This document shows, piece by piece, positions 20,987-22,286 of a DNA stretch of 22,286 nt (position 1 is its first letter; every line of letters begins with the position of its first letter). Origin of the DNA: Actinomycetota bacterium. GTDB taxonomy: Bacteria > Actinomycetota > Acidimicrobiia > Acidimicrobiales > JAMCPL01. Position numbers and translations under genes: made by a program. The notes under the pieces are model-generated. The model searched no databases. It was not told the origin of the DNA and saw nothing but the letters and a program-made list of their open reading frames with translations. The stretch covers positions 1 to 22,286 of the forward strand of contig JAMCPC010000032.1 of assembly GCA_023379725.1 (NCBI GenBank), written 5' to 3'.

Positions 20987-22286
20987 TCAGTCGGGATCTA
21001 TCGGTGAATAGGGAATCGTCTTCCACCACGGAGGAGGGGGCGGCGGATTCCAGAAAGTACTCCATCCCGTAGGTACACCTTGGCCGAAAGCCCATTCGTT
21101 GGGATTATAGACCACATACTGCTCAATGTTGGCCCCTCCACCATTGATTGCGCCCTCAAGTACAAGGGGCGTTCCTGTGAAACTATTACTGGCACCTACC
21201 TGCGTAACCCAATACGCCGAGTTTTGAAATGGATTGAGGGCCAGCTCCGATTGGATGTACCATTGCGGAAAGTAATAGCCTGAAAAGTTTGTGTAGAAGT
21301 ATCCCCGGGCAATGCTCTTGCCGCCGTAGTAGCGATAGACAGAACCTGAGATATTGGTTGTAAGGGTCATGTACACCGGCTGATCCCAATTAAATGACTC
21401 TATCCAATCATTTGCAGCATCACATGGGATGCCGTTGCTGATAAGAAAGTTCTCCGCCTGGTTCTCATTAACCGCTACCTTGCCAGATGAGCTTGCCTCG
21501 ATCTTCAACCACCACTTGAAGTTATCCCAATGACATGACAAGTTCCACCTGGTGCATGTACCACTCGGGTCACTGCCATTCACCGGGTCACCACCTGCAT
21601 AGGAGTAAGGTTGACCTGTAATGGCAACAAGTGCGTCTATGGAGGTGAACTGGCCGGTGGCCGGGTCATACCACCTGGCACGGAGATAGTAGAGCCCTGA
21701 GACTGTATCCAAGTACTGCCCGTCGTAGAGGAAGTGGTTGGCTGCAATAGCACGGGCAATACATGGTGGAGGTCCTACTGGGCTGTGCTGTGATGGCGGT
21801 GGACAGGCTGCAGGTGGTGTGGGTGGGGACGGATGACATGGTGGGGAGTTGGGTGGCGTATTTGGATGGGTAAATGGTCCACAGATGAGACTCCCATAGG
21901 CACTATAGGCATAACGTGCTACTACATGGCCAGCTGAGTCCACAAGTGCCACCGTAGATCCCTCACGATTAGCTAGATAGCTGAGGGTACTTCCATTTGG
22001 TCCGATCTGTTCTATGGGTGTGCCCTGTGGTCCATAGACATAGTAATAAGAGCCTACCTCTATAGCTGTCGGGATTGAGCTTGCAGTGTTCCAGGTAAAG
22101 CCAGTTGTTGTAGCACACGGGACTGGAGCCGGTGGCTTAGATGTCTTCAGAGGAGCTGATGGGCTACAAGAAGGTCCTTGTGGACCAGTTGTCGTGGTGG
22201 TCTCCGAGGAGATGAGGCCTGTAGGGTCGTAGGCGTAGTTCGCAGATGCCTGTGGTGAGCTGTCAGGTGACCCAGAGCCTAGCGAA
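20987..22286 (-). CDS. RHS/YD-repeat protein, C-terminal part with ADP-ribosyltransferase-like tip 1 (5' part outside window)
   Basis: The minus-strand frame is open from the right edge to TGA 20987-20989, about 432 residues. The core is the same as in cassette 2: YD repeats, a Pro/Cys insert (PPCHPSPPTPPAACPPP), then NHFLYDGQYLDTVSGLYYLR and ARWYDPATGQFTS. The junction is DPVNGSDPSGT, a DPxG motif with Thr instead of Leu. The 190-aa tip (20987-21559) has SGSVYRYYGGKSIARGYFYT, SELALNPFQNSAYWV and GGGANIEQYVV. The YR-x-YGG start, the ELALP-like segment and the GGG...EQYVV end resemble ADP-ribosyltransferase/NADase-fold polymorphic toxins. The fold call is tentative. This module alone may still be joined to a full-length exported RHS protein, since its upstream part is cut by the window. 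Confidence 0.75.
   Translation of the reverse strand, partial: SLGSGSPDSSPQASANYAYDPTGLISSETTTTTGPQGPSCSPSAPLKTSKPPAPVPCATTTGFTWNTASSIPTAIEVGSYYYVYGPQGTPIEQIGPNGSTLSYLANREGSTVALVDSAGHVVARYAYSAYGSLICGPFTHPNTPPNSPPCHPSPPTPPAACPPPSQHSPVGPPPCIARAIAANHFLYDGQYLDTVSGLYYLRARWYDPATGQFTSIDALVAITGQPYSYAGGDPVNGSDPSGTCTRWNLSCHWDNFKWWLKIEASSSGKVAVNENQAENFLISNGIPCDAANDWIESFNWDQPVYMTLTTNISGSVYRYYGGKSIARGYFYTNFSGYYFPQWYIQSELALNPFQNSAYWVTQVGASNSFTGTPLVLEGAINGGGANIEQYVVYNPNEWAFGQGVPTGWSTFWNPPPPPPWWKTIPYSPIDPD
21960..22286 (-). repeat. 327-bp RHS core repeat, copy in cassette 1
   Basis: This is the partner of 19748-20074; no mismatch was found on direct reading. The pair is a direct repeat 2.2 kb apart, with RHS tip 1 and its immunity gene between them, which makes that module a candidate for deletion or exchange by homologous recombination. 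Confidence 0.9.

Noticed and set aside
1..22286. tRNA, rRNA and riboswitch genes
   Set aside because: No cloverleaf, rRNA-like or known riboswitch sequence was recognised on reading either strand. A covariance-model search would be decisive.

Overview
The window looks like a chromosomal stretch of an actinobacterium, most likely an acidophilic Acidimicrobiia-type organism. This rests on three things: a Tad-pilus locus with a LysM/BTAD-type regulator, the style of the secreted repeat proteins, and YD-repeat (RHS) proteins with proline-rich cores. It is an inference from protein style, and no marker gene is present. Base composition is patchy by eye. The Tad-linked and RHS regions are near 50% GC, while the quinoprotein gene and the repeat block of the surface protein are clearly richer.

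Layout. (1) 1-4552, plus strand: the end of a TadE-like pseudopilin gene, a 1200-aa membrane LysM protein with a C-terminal winged-helix/BTAD transcriptional-activator module, and a membrane-anchored lytic transglycosylase. Together they look like the tail of a Tad pilus operon. (2) 4790-7097, minus strand: an acyl-CoA dehydrogenase followed, almost end to start, by a membrane-anchored SGNH hydrolase with a Pro/Ser-rich head. (3) 7326-8717, plus: a lipoprotein with BNR/Ycf48-like propeller repeats. Behind it is a decayed minus-strand gene start. (4) 9219-11047, minus: a PQQ-type beta-propeller lipoprotein preceded by an unannotated 45-aa coding frame that overlaps it by ATGA, with a recognisable promoter. 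(5) 11308-14982, minus: a 1224-aa secreted surface protein with 12 complete Cys-containing propeller repeats, an IPT/TIG domain and three C-terminal beta domains. It has a dyad operator-like site in front. (6) 15138-16552: a scrap yard of mobile DNA. It holds an integrase-core transposase tail, two ~80-bp direct repeats, an intact coiled-coil gene and, 11 nt behind it, the amputated first ~40 codons of a MobF-type conjugative relaxase. (7) 16651-22286, minus: three consecutive RHS C-terminal toxin modules, each followed by a different tightly coupled gene that is probably its immunity gene. The rightmost RHS gene is still attached to an upstream core that leaves the window. The two others are displaced (orphan) tips carrying progressively shorter pieces of the same core.

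The most interesting system is the RHS tip-immunity array. It has near-identical core DNA for recombination, three unrelated tips (one ADP-ribosyltransferase-like, two strongly hydrophobic), three unrelated coupled partners, and variation in the DPxGL autoprocessing motif. The relaxase relic and flanking repeats next to it suggest that the array lies beside an old integration or rearrangement site.
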